Positions 45,871 to 56,438 are shown, counted from the first letter of the stretch. The stretch is DNA of 64,000 nucleotides from Dasypus novemcinctus (GCF_030445035.2 NC_080689.1:28301278-28365277); one strand, 5' to 3'. Notes: generated by a model from the letters alone, not told the origin. Program-made: numbers and translations.

Positions 45871-47130
45871 GGTAGCGCCAGTCCCCTTTACTGACTTCTC
45901 CTCCACATTAGCCTCGGTTGAAAGGCAGTGGCAGTGGAATCAGAGAATGCCACAGAATGGCAGCTGTGGCGGTAGGAGGTCAAGAGAAGGGGACGATGAG
46001 GTCAGCTGATATGGGGCACTTTACAGAGCTTGAGGTTCTATTCCAGCCACAGTCACACACAATCAGTTCCATTTGTCCACAGGAAAGAACCCACCGCTAT
46101 AAAGCTGCATCCTATTTTCCTTCTGGGAATAATTCAGCTTTCCCCAGCTTTCGGTAGGATCAGTTAGATAAGATGCCCTCAGAAAGAGCAAAAGCTACAG
46201 TCATTTCAGTGTCTAATGCTCCTGCCTAAGTTTTCATTTAATTAAGAAATCTGACCTTTAGAAAGAGTTCCTCTTTCTCCTCCTTTAGTTTAGTTTATCA
46301 TGATCCTAATAGAAGCTGAAAATCTGATGGTAAAGAGGGTCAAGTTTTTGCTGATAAGGCTAGTACATTGTTCCTATCCTTACAAAGAAATCCAATAGGT
46401 ATAATTACAGATGTATAAGCCAAAATCCCTTTTAGATAAATCCGACCTCAAGTAGAGGAGTAAGAACGAACAGTAGGAAATGAAAGTTAACCCCTGGAGG
46501 AAGAGATAAAAAGAATATTCCATACACCAAGGAGCTGAGGCCTGGAGAACCTGTGCCCTTGCAATTAGCCTTTATCCAGAGCAAATTAAAGTCAGATTCT
46601 TTCTCGATCCTTTCAACCTCAGGGTATGCAAAACTAACCCCTTCCAGCCTCTGCGGGGTACAGCATTTGCAGCACTCTTTAGGTAGAACGGCCCAAGGCA
46701 CTGATGATAAAAGAAGACAGTGAGGGGTGGCAGCGAAGGCAGAGCACCACAGCAGCGTGCGCTGCGTTTGCTAACGGCTGATGATGCTGCACTCCACGTC
46801 ATTACAGACAGGGGGACCTCAAGCACTGGGGGGTCTGGAGGAGAAGCTGGCCTTTGCTCGGCCCTGGGTTATCCACAAGATTCCACGAGCCAGTCTCTGT
46901 TCAGAAGAGCTCAGGAGTACCTGCCCTGGCCCTCCGTAGAAGAGTCACCACTGCTTTGCTGGTGTTCTTTTTCCTCGGTGCTATTTTCTCTTTCTATTAG
47001 GGAACGCATCTTGTCTGAGCTTCATGGAGACTTATCACCTCAGTGGAACAAGATTCTGTTACATAAAGAGAGCTCACATCTTCACTGTGTTTGATGACTG
47101 AATGCATGTACCTTCCTCCTGAAGCAGGTT
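45871..47130. other. CpG-elevated unassigned region
   Basis: Unlike the surrounding DNA this 1.2 kb keeps many CpGs, most densely at about 46730-46960 (GGTGGCAGCGAAGGC, AGCAGCGTGCGCTGCGTTTG, CTCCACGTCATTACAGACAG). A 124-codon plus frame at 46720-47094 runs through it and has no domain I know. At about 46960-47000 a pyrimidine-rich tract (TTTTCTCTTTCTATTAG) resembles a splice acceptor. Candidates are an unrecognised exon, a small CpG-rich regulatory block, or a younger unknown repeat. I cannot choose between them. Confidence 0.35.
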
Positions 47131-48059
47131 CCATCGCACTGAGGATGACTCATTAGAATGATGAGCTCATGCCATTGTAGCTAGCAAAGACTCTCTCTTC
47201 CCAGTCACTACTAATTCGTTAGGTGCTTTCCTCTAGTCATCTATCTTTGGTTGATTGAAAGATTAGACAACAGAATAACCTGTCTATGGAACTAAGCCTT
47301 GGGTTGAGAGAAATGCTGAAGTTTGTGTTATCCTGACTGTGAGCACTTGTACTCCTCTCTCCTGCCAGTAATAAGCATTAGGGGAAATAGGAGACTTCAA
47401 TTTCCTCCTTTTAAAGGGTTGTCAAATATCATTAAATACAAAATGCAGCAAATGAGCAAACAAAATATGAATGGGATCTTAGAAGACAAATTACTAGTAA
47501 GTCCTATACAAGCTTATTATAGCCCCTCGTTTCCCCTATAGATGTTAGTCCAGACAGTAAATTAGCATTACTTTCCCAGGTATATTTCCACTGGGTGAAA
47601 AGGGAGGTATTTCTCATTTTGCTAATCTAATTGCCTTGCTCCAAGTGTCAGCATCACTTTAAAAATGAAGAAAATGTCAAAGAACTATGAGGCAATATGT
47701 AAGGCTGTATTTACAGCATGTCTCTCTCCCTTCTCAGCAGTCCTGCTACTCTTGGATATTTTCAATTCATTATAAATGAGTCTATAAGAGATCAGATAAT
47801 TTACCACATCCATGAATGAACTTTAGTAAAGAAGAGCTATAAACACAATTATTTTTGTACACTTACTGGTACCTCCTGCTACACACACGTAGACAGAAAT
47901 ACACACACTCATATGCTTTTATTTTTTATTTACTTTTCTGCTGTGAAACTTATTTTTATTTTAAATATAGACCAACAGAGAGCTGCTCAAATTTTTAGTT
48001 CACTTTATGGAATTTAATAAAGTATTATTCAGATGTGGGGAAAAAAAAATCCCTGCTGG
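47131..48059. other. Unassigned, partly conserved-looking
   Basis: About 930 bp without repeat match. 47520-47870 (TAGTCCAGACAGTAAATTAG, TTTGCTAATCTAATTGCCTT, CCAAGTGTCAGCATCACTTT) looks like single-copy non-coding DNA. A CA-rich tract lies at 47880-47915. Confidence 0.35.
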
Positions 48060-48064
48060 ATCCC

Positions 48065-48345
48065 ACTCCTTTTTTTTAAATTATTTTTTTATTTTTATAG
48101 AAGCTTCAGATTACATACATGTTACAGAAAAAATATAGGAGACTCCCACATGCTCCCCTACCTCACCCTCCCATACTTTACCACACTAACAACATCTTTC
48201 ACCAGTGGGGTCCATTTGCTACAATCGACAAACACATACTGAAGCACTGCTACCAGCCATGGGCTGTAGTTTACACTATAGTCTACACTCTGTCCCTACA
48301 ATTCTGTAGGCTATGACAAAATATACATACGCTTTTTTAAAAAAC
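48065..48345 (-). mobile_element. L1 3' end, xenarthran type
   Basis: ATAGAAGCTTCAGATTACAT, ACAGAAAAAATATAGGAGAC, TCCCACATGCTCCCCTACCT, ACTTTACCACACTAACAACA, ATCGACAAACACATACTGAA, CCATGGGCTGTAGTTTACAC and CTACACTCTGTCCCTACAAT. This is the reverse complement of the lineage L1 3' UTR, same family as the insert at 25.2 kb but longer. Confidence 0.8.
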
Positions 48346-49499
48346 ATATTCAAGAAATAAGACTCATTTTTTCATCCTTGTGCTCTAATATATAGTAGAG
48401 CCCTTCTCCAACTCAGCTCATTATATAACAAGCAGGGGGATTCCTCTCTTTTATAAGGGGCTCTGCAGGGACTCCTACAAATGCTTTAACTACTATTTTC
48501 ACTATGACACATACTCTCTGATAGAGGGATTTCCTCACTTTATTTCTTGCCTATCATTTTTTTTTTCTGATACTACCATCATCTTCCCTTTCCTGTAGCA
48601 TTTTTTCCCTCAGTTTATGACATGATCCATATGGTAGATTTAATGCAATGCCTGTTAATTACTTATGTCCTCCCAGGGAAAAAACAGTTTTGCACACATC
48701 TCCTTATGTATCATTCTAGTTCTTACTTCTTTTTCCAGATAACAGACCTGTGAAATGAAGCTGGAAGCTCCCACGGCTGTCCTGAACTAGTGACACTGGA
48801 CTCCTTCCCTGGGAACCAGCTGTATTTATTTAAAATATACTTTTAGTGACTGTGTGGGAAATCTGCTAAATAGAAGGGCTCATAGTAGAGTGCAGTAATC
48901 TCAACAATAGAATATTGACCTTAAATGTGCAGGACAAAATGGAAGATTATGCTGCATCTGTAAATGTGGGACACAGATGATTTAACATGAAGATACAGTA
49001 AAATTCTTTTGTTCAGCATCTGTATAATTGCCAGCTTAACAATAGCCTGGAAAGAGGGGCAAGTGCTAAGAGATGTTTCTATTTTGCTTCCTTGGTAAGG
49101 CTGACTGTGAACTTGAGTCTGTGTAGATGGGCATGCAGCTGTGAAATCTGAGCCCCAAACAAATTTTCTTCAGTACATTTTCTTTATGAATTAAAATATG
49201 AATTATTCACTTATAAGTATCCCAATATGATATCCAACCCAATTTGTAGTGACAAGGAAAGAGAAAGGGCTGTTGTCAAATGAAACACACCTGAGGAGAG
49301 CAGGATGCAGTAGAGCAGAAAAGGTGGCATGTGTTCTTTTTTTTCCTGGCTAGTTTATATCAAATGGTTGTCAGGTACTGCCTTTAATGTTGTGCTATAA
49401 AGGGTTGTAAAACCCACTCATGGGCCTTTTAAAGGTGAGAAGCATTTGCTTTCACAGCACTCTGATCATTATATCCATTGTTCCACTTAGATTAATATT
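48346..49499. other. Unassigned, partly conserved-looking
   Basis: No repeat recognised over 1.1 kb. 48830-49330 has balanced, non-degenerate appearance (AATAGAATATTGACCTTAAA; AGATGGGCATGCAGCTGTGA; GAATTATTCACTTATAAGTA). It is a candidate conserved non-coding block, untested. Confidence 0.35.
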
Positions 49500-49645
49500 G
49501 TAGCTGTGTATGATTGCTTGTCTCTCTTCCCCAGCAGACCACTGGAGCGAATGGTCTTGGCTTACTCATTTCTAGTTTCCCAGAGACAGCAGAGAGCTTG
49601 GCACATGATAATAACCAAACAAATGTGTACTGAATATTTGTTTCA
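49500..49645 (+). repeat. L2 LINE 3' end fragment
   Basis: GTCTCTCTTCCCCAGCAGAC, CACTGGAGCGAATGGTCTTG, TAGTTTCCCAGAGACAGCAG, AGCTTGGCACATGATAATAA and GTGTACTGAATATTTG match the L2 tail. Confidence 0.65.
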
Positions 49646-49744
49646 AAAGTTGGGTCGAAATGAGTTGTTCTTCTAGAACTCTAGAGATAAGATAGCATAG
49701 TTCAAGGTCCCAAGAGTCCAAGATGTGGTACTGGGATGACCATG

Positions 49745-49900
49745 TAAGAGTAACCTAGGAGGATTTTTTAAAAGTATTTATTCCTGAATATCACTCCATA
49801 AAATTTCTGATTTACTAGATCCCACAAGGGGACCTCAAATTTATCAGGCATCCTAGTGTTTCTAATGCCCAGCCAGGGGTGGAACCACTGACTTCTACTG
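49745..49900 (+). mobile_element. MER5A-type hAT-Charlie relic
   Basis: GTAACCTAGGAGGATTTTTT, CATAAAATTTCTGATTTACT, AGATCCCACAAGGGGACCTC, CAGGCATCCTAGTGTTTCTA, ending GGTGGAACCACTGACTT, the right inverted repeat of MER5A. Confidence 0.65.
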
Positions 49901-50044
49901 TTAGTATGATCTATCTGCCTACATGTGGGCCTTCATGCCCATGAACACTGAAAATGTCGGGGATTCAAAGGGACCAAAATATGTTTAAATGTACCAGTTA
50001 GTGGCATGAATTATACTTCCATTTAAATTTAGATAAGACTAAAA

Positions 50045-50175
50045 ATAAGCTCAAAGATCATTGTAAAATTTTTGGAAAATCTGAAAAGGAACTAAGAAAA
50101 CAATTCCATTTACAATAGTATCAAAAATAATGAACTTCCCAGGAATACATTTAGCCAAAGAGGTGAATGACTTGT
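50045..50175 (+). mobile_element. L1 LINE ORF2 relic, left part
   Basis: CCATTTACAATAGTATCAAA, AATGAACTTCCCAGGAATAC and ATTTAGCCAAAGAGGTGAAT are the L1 ORF2 section just before the 'yktllkeikedtnkw' coding stretch. Interrupted by the LTR at 50176 and resumed at 50587. Stop codons and frameshifts; non-functional. Confidence 0.85.
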
Positions 50176-50586
50176 TATGACAGATGGAGTGATGCTCCCC
50201 AGAAAAAAAATGTGTTCTTAATCTTAATCCCATCCTGTGGGTGTGAATCTATTATAAATAGGACCTTTGGAAGATGTTATTTTTAGTTAAGATTTGGCCA
50301 TCTGAATCAAGATGGGTCTTAGTCCTATTACTGGAGGCCTTATAAAGAGAAGACCACAAAGAGGGAGTCAGAAGCAAAACGGCTGTGGATACCTGGAAGA
50401 GAAAGGAGAGGTCGTGTCATGTGACAGAAAAGCCAAAGAACCCAGGGATTGCCACTCAGCCAGAATGCTCCCAACCTGAGAAGGAAACCAGCCTTCCAGC
50501 CTCTGAAATGGTGAGACAATAAATTCCTGTTTTTTAAACCAACCTATTGTGTGGTATTTGTCCTAGCAACCTGGCAAACTAAGACA
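50176..50586 (+). mobile_element. Solo LTR, MaLR-like, inserted in L1
   Basis: Begins TATGACAGATGGAGTGATGC, continues TCCCCAGAAAAAAAATGTGT, 'taatcccatcctgtgggtgtg', GACCTTTGGAAGATGTTATT, AGATGGGTCTTAGTCCTATT, and closes ATGGTGAGACAATAAATTCC, TGTGTGGTATTTGTCCTAGC and ACCTGGCAAACTAAGACA. AATAAA sits about 75 bp from the 3' end. Flanked by a 5-bp target-site duplication, CTTGT (50171-50175) and TTTGT (50587-50591), one mismatch. Removing the LTR and one repeat restores the L1 reading order. Confidence 0.8.
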
Positions 50587-50930
50587 TTTGTACCCTGAAA
50601 ACTACAAACATTGCTGAAAGAAATGAAAGAAAACCTAAATAAATGGAAAGACATTCTGTGTTTATGGAATGGAAGATAATATTGCTAGGGTAAACACTCT
50701 CCCTCAAGTGATCTAAAGATTCAGTGCAGTCTCTATGGAAATTCCAAGCCAGAGTATAGGAAGTGTGACCATGGGAAGATACAGTGAAGAGCTCATCAGG
50801 GTCAAGAGACATCTTAGCATCATTGGAAAGGCCAGCAGGTTTGGATGCTATAATTGGAAACTTAAGGTTTATCTTTATTTCTGGAGTTTTGAAATGACTG
50901 TATCTTTGGATTCAGTACTTCCATTTTTTA
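50587..50930 (+). mobile_element. L1 LINE ORF2 relic, right part
   Basis: ACCCTGAAAACTACAAACAT, TGCTGAAAGAAATGAAAGAA, AAATGGAAAGACATTCTGTG, ATAATATTGCTAGGGTAAAC, TTCAGTGCAGTCTCTATGGA are the well-known ORF2 'lkenyktllke...wkdip.....ni.rvn.lp..i.rfsai' section. Well preserved up to about 50760, then decayed. Stop codons present. Confidence 0.85.
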
Positions 50931-51240
50931 GGAAACTATATTTAGGAAGAATTCTGAAGTGTTAACAAAAATTTGCATGTATTAGGGGGCTAATCACAAA
51001 ATTATTTAAAATAGAAAATAATGTAAAAGCACTCTAAATGCTCAACATTGGGGAAATTGAAAATTAATTATGGGTCACCCGTATGATGAAGGTTTATGGA
51101 GCCATCCATGTAAAATGTATGAGAGTTGATAGTAAAAGCAGGAAAATGCTTATGATAACATGATAAGAAAAAAGCAACTTATTATACATAACTTAATTTC
51201 TAATATATAAATATGAAGCCCAAAAAGTTAAAAGGCAATA
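50931..51240 (+). mobile_element. L1M LINE 3' section
   Basis: AGGAAGAATTCTGAAGTGTT, ACAAAATTATTTAAAATAGA, AATGCTCAACATTGGGGAAA and GGGTCACCCGTATGATGAAG match the ORF2-end/3' UTR 'ttatttataatagc...aaaatgtccaacaatagggg' run of L1M. May be a separate element from the preceding ORF2 part. Confidence 0.65.
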
Positions 51241-51569
51241 TGCTCAAACAGTAGCTCTGGGATGATAGGATTGTATTTTATGGCATTTATGTAATTTGGA
51301 TTCTTGGAAGCTTTTTAAACATTTTGATTCTGCACAAAACAAAATGGTTCTCTCACCATCAGAAAAAGTTTCAAAAGAGTTGTCCTGCGTCTGTGAGTGC
51401 AGATGGATACAACCCTGGCGAGGCCTCTTGGAGGTCATTAGAAGGGAGACCCAACTGCTACTGGTCCAGGCAAAACATATTCTCTGTCATTTCTCTACAT
51501 TTTTAATTTTTAGAAAGTTATAAAATGTTTCAAACATGAGAAAAGTATGGAAGATAATATATAAAGCAG
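51241..51569. other. Unassigned sequence
   Basis: No recognised repeat; three overlapping 60-75-codon frames, both strands, without domain. Confidence 0.4.
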
Positions 51570-52500
51570 TTTAATAAATTCCATTTTTTATATTTGCTTC
51601 AGATTTTTTTGTTTTAATTTTAATATTTAAGACATTGAAGATATAGTTTAGATGCTCAGTTTACCACTCCCTGATCTCATTCCTCTATCTTCCTCCCTAA
51701 AATAAGTCACTTTATTCACTTCGATGTGTATCCTTCCACTGCATATTTTCATAATTTAATTATGCATATGCATATATTTTATATGTGCTAAAATAATATG
51801 CATTATTGTTTCATGTATATTTAAACTGTACATAATTGGTGGCAAACTGTATATGTCCTTCCAGAACTTTATTTTTTCACTTATCATTATCTTTGCGTAT
51901 GATATGTATAGATCAGGTTTTAGTGGATATATAATATTTTATTCTAGAGTATACCATGAATTGTTCATTCATTCTCCTATAGAAGAGTATATATGTTTTT
52001 CAGACAGCAATGCAGCTGTTAAGGATTACAGAGTACATCTCCTTTTACACATGTGTAGGTTGACAGCTATGTTCCAAGACAGATTTATTAGATATTGTAC
52101 TATTGCTTTCCAAAATGGTTGTGCTCATTTATACCATCACCAAGTTTGTGCCTCCATATCATTTCAAACATTGGTTTTGCCTTTTTGCAAAATTTTACTC
52201 TTCTAATAGGTGTAAAACCTTCCTTTGTTGAATGACAAATTTAATTTGCATTCCCTTTACTACTACCAATTTTAATCCTTTTTCATTCATTTACATATTT
52301 TCCATGCAGATGCCTTTTTTCTAACACAGCACATACATACTTGCCTCTTTTTCATATTTTGGTTATTTGTTTCTCATTGATTTTATATTATGGATGTTGT
52401 TACTTATTTGGTTATTGAATTACAAATATGTTTTTCCAACATTTGTTGTCCATTTTTAATGCAAAATATCTTACTTTTAAGTGGGTCAACTTTTTCTGTA
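51570..52500 (-). mobile_element. L1M LINE 3' region
   Basis: Reverse-complement L1M landmarks: TTCATGTATATTTAAACTGT, CTGTATATGTCCTTCCAGAA, TATAATATTTTATTCTAGAG, TTCATTCATTCTCCTATAGA, CACATGTGTAGGTTGACAGC, TTCCAAAATGGTTGTGCTCA, ATACCATCACCAAGTTTGTG and CTTTTTCATTCATTTACATA. About 930 bp; decayed. A 117-codon plus frame at 51853-52206 is antisense and chance. Confidence 0.8.
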
Positions 52501-52559
52501 TTTTCTGGACTCTTCCAGGAGGCAGGGCAGGGTGGAGGACAATAAAATCTGCTCTGTAG

Positions 52560-52870
52560 CGTTAGGGCTCCTCAGATGATCTCAGTGTCCAACATGCTAT
52601 GCATTCAAGGCAAAGAAGGTCTTGACAGAAAAGTTCAGGAATTACTGGGGCAGAGATACTCCCTTTCCAGAAGAGTTGTTTTACATTATAGAATCTCTAA
52701 GCTGCTGGTAGCCGTCTTGACCCATGAGAGAAGATCTCCACTGAGAAAGAGACCCAGGAGGAAAACAGGGGTCAGCAATGGAGAGACGGATCCCTGACTG
52801 CATTCGCTGCAGTCATTGAGTCTTGCCTAAGGATGGATAAGACCTGTAAGAAGAAAACTCTGTGACCTTA
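52560..52870 (+). repeat. Ancient interspersed repeat, family not assigned
   Basis: TGGTAGCCGTCTTGACCCAT, GAGAGAAGATCTCCACTGAG, AAAGAGACCCAGGAGGAAAA and AGAGACGGATCCCTGACTGC match a familiar relic ('agccatcttggaccatgagggtggaagc...'). It appears to be the partner half of the relic at 17.3-17.6 kb. The 73-codon frame here is chance. Confidence 0.45.
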
Positions 52871-53249
52871 TCAAAAGATATATAAAAAGGACTTGAAATT
52901 CCAATAGGCTTTCTTTCTTCTTAAGTGGAATCTTTCAAGCAAATATGGAAGTGATTTTAAAAAGAATTTGGATAAAAATAATAAGATTTGAAAAATCATA
53001 TGATGATAAGTAAAAGCCAAAGCAATGTTTCAATAATCATAACAGTGTGGATTTGGTGCTGGAAAAATTGATTAAAAGAAAGGAAGAAAGTCTAGGATAA
53101 TTCATGCATCCATGTAAGTAGCTTATATGATAATATTGACATTTCATATTTCTTGAATGACATTGGGAAAAATATATCAACAGGAAAATATAGAAGTTAG
53201 AACCTTCTTTCTGGAAACTAATTCCATATGGATATGGAAATAAAAATTC
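52871..53249. other. Unassigned sequence
   Basis: AT-rich, no recognised gene or repeat. Confidence 0.4.
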
Positions 53250-54000
53250 TTCTAATATCAATAAGGAAATTACTATTTGCTATAAAATTGTACAATTTAT
53301 ATGTATGGAAAATTTACAGAAGTAAAAATGAGTAAAAACATAAGAAAATCCACAGAAACTCATTAGTGTCAAAGCAATACACTGGAAAAAAAACAAAACT
53401 AAGAAAATGTTTTTTCCTCATCAAATTATCAAAAATGAGTGAGTGACAATACCTAGTTTTAGCCAGAATATAACAAAATAGTGTTCTCACTCATATATCA
53501 GTGTACTTACAAACTGATGCCATGCTCTGGGAAGGTTGTCACTATCTATTACAGTTAAAAATGTGTATTCCACTGGCCCATCAATGCCAAGTTACCCTTA
53601 CTGTATCCTTCTTGCAGCACTATTTATAGCAAAAGTTTAAAAAAAACAACTAAATGTCTATCAAAGGAGATATATTTAGATAAATTATACAAATTAGGAT
53701 AATCCCTCCTATGGTAAAATAGTGATATTACTTCTCTGTATTTATTTGGGTATGATCATCCAGGCATTGTTAAGAATAATATCAACTTACAAATATATAT
53801 ATAGCATAATTCAATGTACGAATGTTTTAAAAACTATGTGTATGCATATATGCAACAGAAGGATAAAGTTCAAACTTTTAACAGAGTTTGTTTGCCTTTA
53901 GAGGGTGGGAGTAATATGGAAGAAGACTTATTCTTTTACTCTATATTAATCAGCTTTATTACAGTGACTACTAATATAACTTAAAATAAATAAAATTGGC
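53250..54000 (+). mobile_element. L1M LINE 3' region
   Basis: ATACCTAGTTTTAGCCAGAA, TCATATATCAGTGTACTTAC, TGGGAAGGTTGTCACTATCT, CACTGGCCCATCAATGCCAA, TTGCAGCACTATTTATAGCA, AAATGTCTATCAAAGGAGAT, TATGCAACAGAAGGATAAAG and AGAGGGTGGGAGTAATATGG give the L1M ORF2-end and 3' UTR in order. Decayed. Confidence 0.75.
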
Positions 54001-54339
54001 ACCCTTATGCTTATCTGGAAAAGTTATGGTAAACATGAATGCCAATTGTTGGTACCATTACAAAGTAACAGTTCTATTTTGGAAACAATAATTAACATAC
54101 TAGGAGGTATATACTTATTCACAACTTGTTATGCAATAAAGATAAATTGTTCCATAAATTCCACTTTACGTTAATTCTATTGAACGGTTGATATTAAAAC
54201 TGTTTTATCAATGAAGTAGCTTATGCCCAAACATTAACTTCAGTGGTAAATTGGGACAGTTCAGGTAGTCACAGGTACATTTGTATTAAATGCCTCTTAA
54301 ATTTGTCCCTTTTCTTTCAGCTACCAATGCCTAATTCAA
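54001..54339. other. Unassigned sequence
   Basis: Nothing recognised; short open frame at 54243-54521 crosses into L2 and is chance. Confidence 0.4.
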
Positions 54340-54960
54340 AACCTTATTTGTTGCCCGGTTTATTTGAATGGTCTCCTAAAAGGCCTTTCTTCTTAAGGGT
54401 GCTCTTCTTTTCATTTATGCTCATTGTTGTTAGTGTTGTCCTCTTGAACAAGAAATCTGATTATAACACTTTGTTAATCAAAATCCTTCAGTGGTCCTCA
54501 ATATCGTTAGCAAATATTTAAATTCCTTGACATGGCATTTCTGACCCTTCATGGTCTAGTCCCTGCCATACTCTGTATCTTTTCTCTATCATCTGTGGAA
54601 AGACCACCGTAGTTGGAGTTTTCGATGTAAAAGGAGGGTGTCCCACAGGAGCTTTGCTTTTCAGGAGAGCTTCACAGCCACTCCCAATCGGTGGTTCACC
54701 AGAGAAGAAGCTGGGGATGGAGAAGAAATAGCCCAACCCTACTTACCTCTGTTCTTTCAGTCACTGCAATACTTTCCCTTGACTCCATCAACCAGAAACT
54801 AGAGGGCATTCCAAAAGGCCAGGTACTGGGGCACAGAGCCAGGCAGCCAAGGGGATGAACAGATATGGATTAGTGCAAGGAGAATAACCCTTCAGATACC
54901 CAGATTGGCACAACACTCCATGCCATTTTTTACTTCTTGTCTTCCAGGAATGCTCTTCAC
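54340..54960 (+). repeat. L2 LINE, interrupted copy
   Basis: AAGAAATCTGATTATAACAC, TTTGTTAATCAAAATCCTTC, AGTGGTCCTCAATATCGTTA, TGACCCTTCATGGTCTAGTC, CCTGCCATACTCTGTATCTT match L2 at 54440-54600. L2 wording resumes at about 54740 ('ttctttcagtcactgcaatac') and 54925-54960 (TTCCAGGAATGCTCTTCACA). The 140 bp between do not fit L2. Confidence 0.7.
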
Positions 54961-56011
54961 AGACCAACCGATTGTCTTTCAAAATGGAATTCCAACAGTA
55001 GTAATGCCAAGTTCAAAAGTCCAACCAGAATTTGATTTCCAGACCATGGAATGTTTAGACTATTGCTTCACACCTGGAACAAAAGTTATGCATTATATCT
55101 CCTGATTGACATGCAGGTACCAAGAGAAAACCCTGGAATACATGTTTTGGGGACTGTGAAGCAAGAAAAACTTATGAAATAGTCTAAGTGACCTCAAAAT
55201 TAAAATAAAAAATCACCTTATGTGTTGTCAAATCCCTAGATTTTCAGATAATTTTGCAATCATCAATGACAAGAGGGCGATTTCTAAGAGCTAGATTTAA
55301 AGTCCTCAGATGGCTCTGATACAATTTTTTTGTGTTTTGTGGAAGAAAAATGACACCTTTTTCTCAAACATGTTCTCTAGAAAGCTTGAGTATCTACACT
55401 ACTCCTGGCCTGGCCTGTATGGCTCTTTCTCGTGGGTCACCCTCCAGTTGACAGTTCTGCTGCTGACTTGTACTCTTGCCCTTGTTTTTAAGGGGATGAC
55501 CCAACATCTACAAATAGACTGACTTTATACTTAAATACAGAATTAATAGTTCTGGGAATATGATAGACCCTTCAGAGTCTCTTAAGTTTCTTTATATTCC
55601 ATTATTTTATTGCTAAGAATATCATAGAAACTCTGCCAACACCCTTTGGTTAGTAGCTTATTAACAATAAATGAGTATAGATATTGTTATGTAAGCAAAT
55701 AGGACAAATCTTGCTAGGTATAATGCCAAGCCACATCGTTTACTATGAAACCTAGGTCTCAATTAAATTTTCATGTGATATAGTACATGCAGATTTTCTA
55801 GGATACACTGCAATGTTTCAGAAACTAGATCCTTTATAGCACATTAGTAAACATTGAGACAGCAAATCAATAGACTATTCTAGTCAAACAAGAGTGTTTT
55901 AGACAAGGACAAAGTATTAACATTAAATGTGAATGCACTTGCATTTATAAATTTGGCTAAAATCAATTTGTATCTAATCCCCTTGTAAATATATCCTGGT
56001 ATTTGGAAATC
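54961..56011. other. Unassigned sequence
   Basis: About 1 kb with no recognised gene or repeat; a 70-codon plus frame at 55310-55522 shows no domain. Confidence 0.45.
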
Positions 56012-56021
56012 ACAAATATTT

Positions 56022-56438
56022 ATACTTTTTTATTTTTTTAAAGATTTATTTATTTCTCTCCCCTTCCCACCCCCCCCTCCCATGTGCCAGTTGTCTGTTC
56101 TCCGTCCTTTCACTGTGTGTTCATCTGTGTCTGCTTGTATTCTTGTCAGAAGTGCTGGGAATCTTTTTTTGTTGTTGTTGTATCATCTTGCTGCATTAGC
56201 TCTCCATGTGTGTGGCGCCACTCCTGGGCAGGCTGGACTTACTTTCACGCTGGGCAGCTCTCCTTAAGGGCGCCCTCCTTGCGCATGGGGCTCCCCTACA
56301 CAGGGGACACCCCTGTATGGCACAGCTCCTTGTGCACATCAGCACAGCTCCACACGGGTCAAGAGGGTCCTTGGTTTGAAACATGGACCTCACATATGGT
56401 AGGCGGATGCTCTATCTGTTGAGCCAAGTCCGCTTCCC
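56022..56438 (-). mobile_element. DAS SINE (armadillo tRNA-derived)
   Basis: Minus-strand start GGGAAGCGGACTTGGCTCAA, B-box region diverged to GTTTCAAACCAAG, TGACCCGTGTGGAGCTG body, 'gcgccctccttgcgcatgg' CpG-bearing units on the plus strand, and an AAATAAATAAATCTTTAAA tail. Target-site duplication ACAAATAT at 56012-56019 and 56439-56446. The frames 56082-56267, 56084-56422 and 56196-56393 are artefacts of this SINE. Confidence 0.92.

Noticed and set aside
46720..47094. 124-codon frame called as a gene
   Set aside because: No domain and no homology I recognise; kept only as part of a CpG-elevated block in the findings, not as a CDS.
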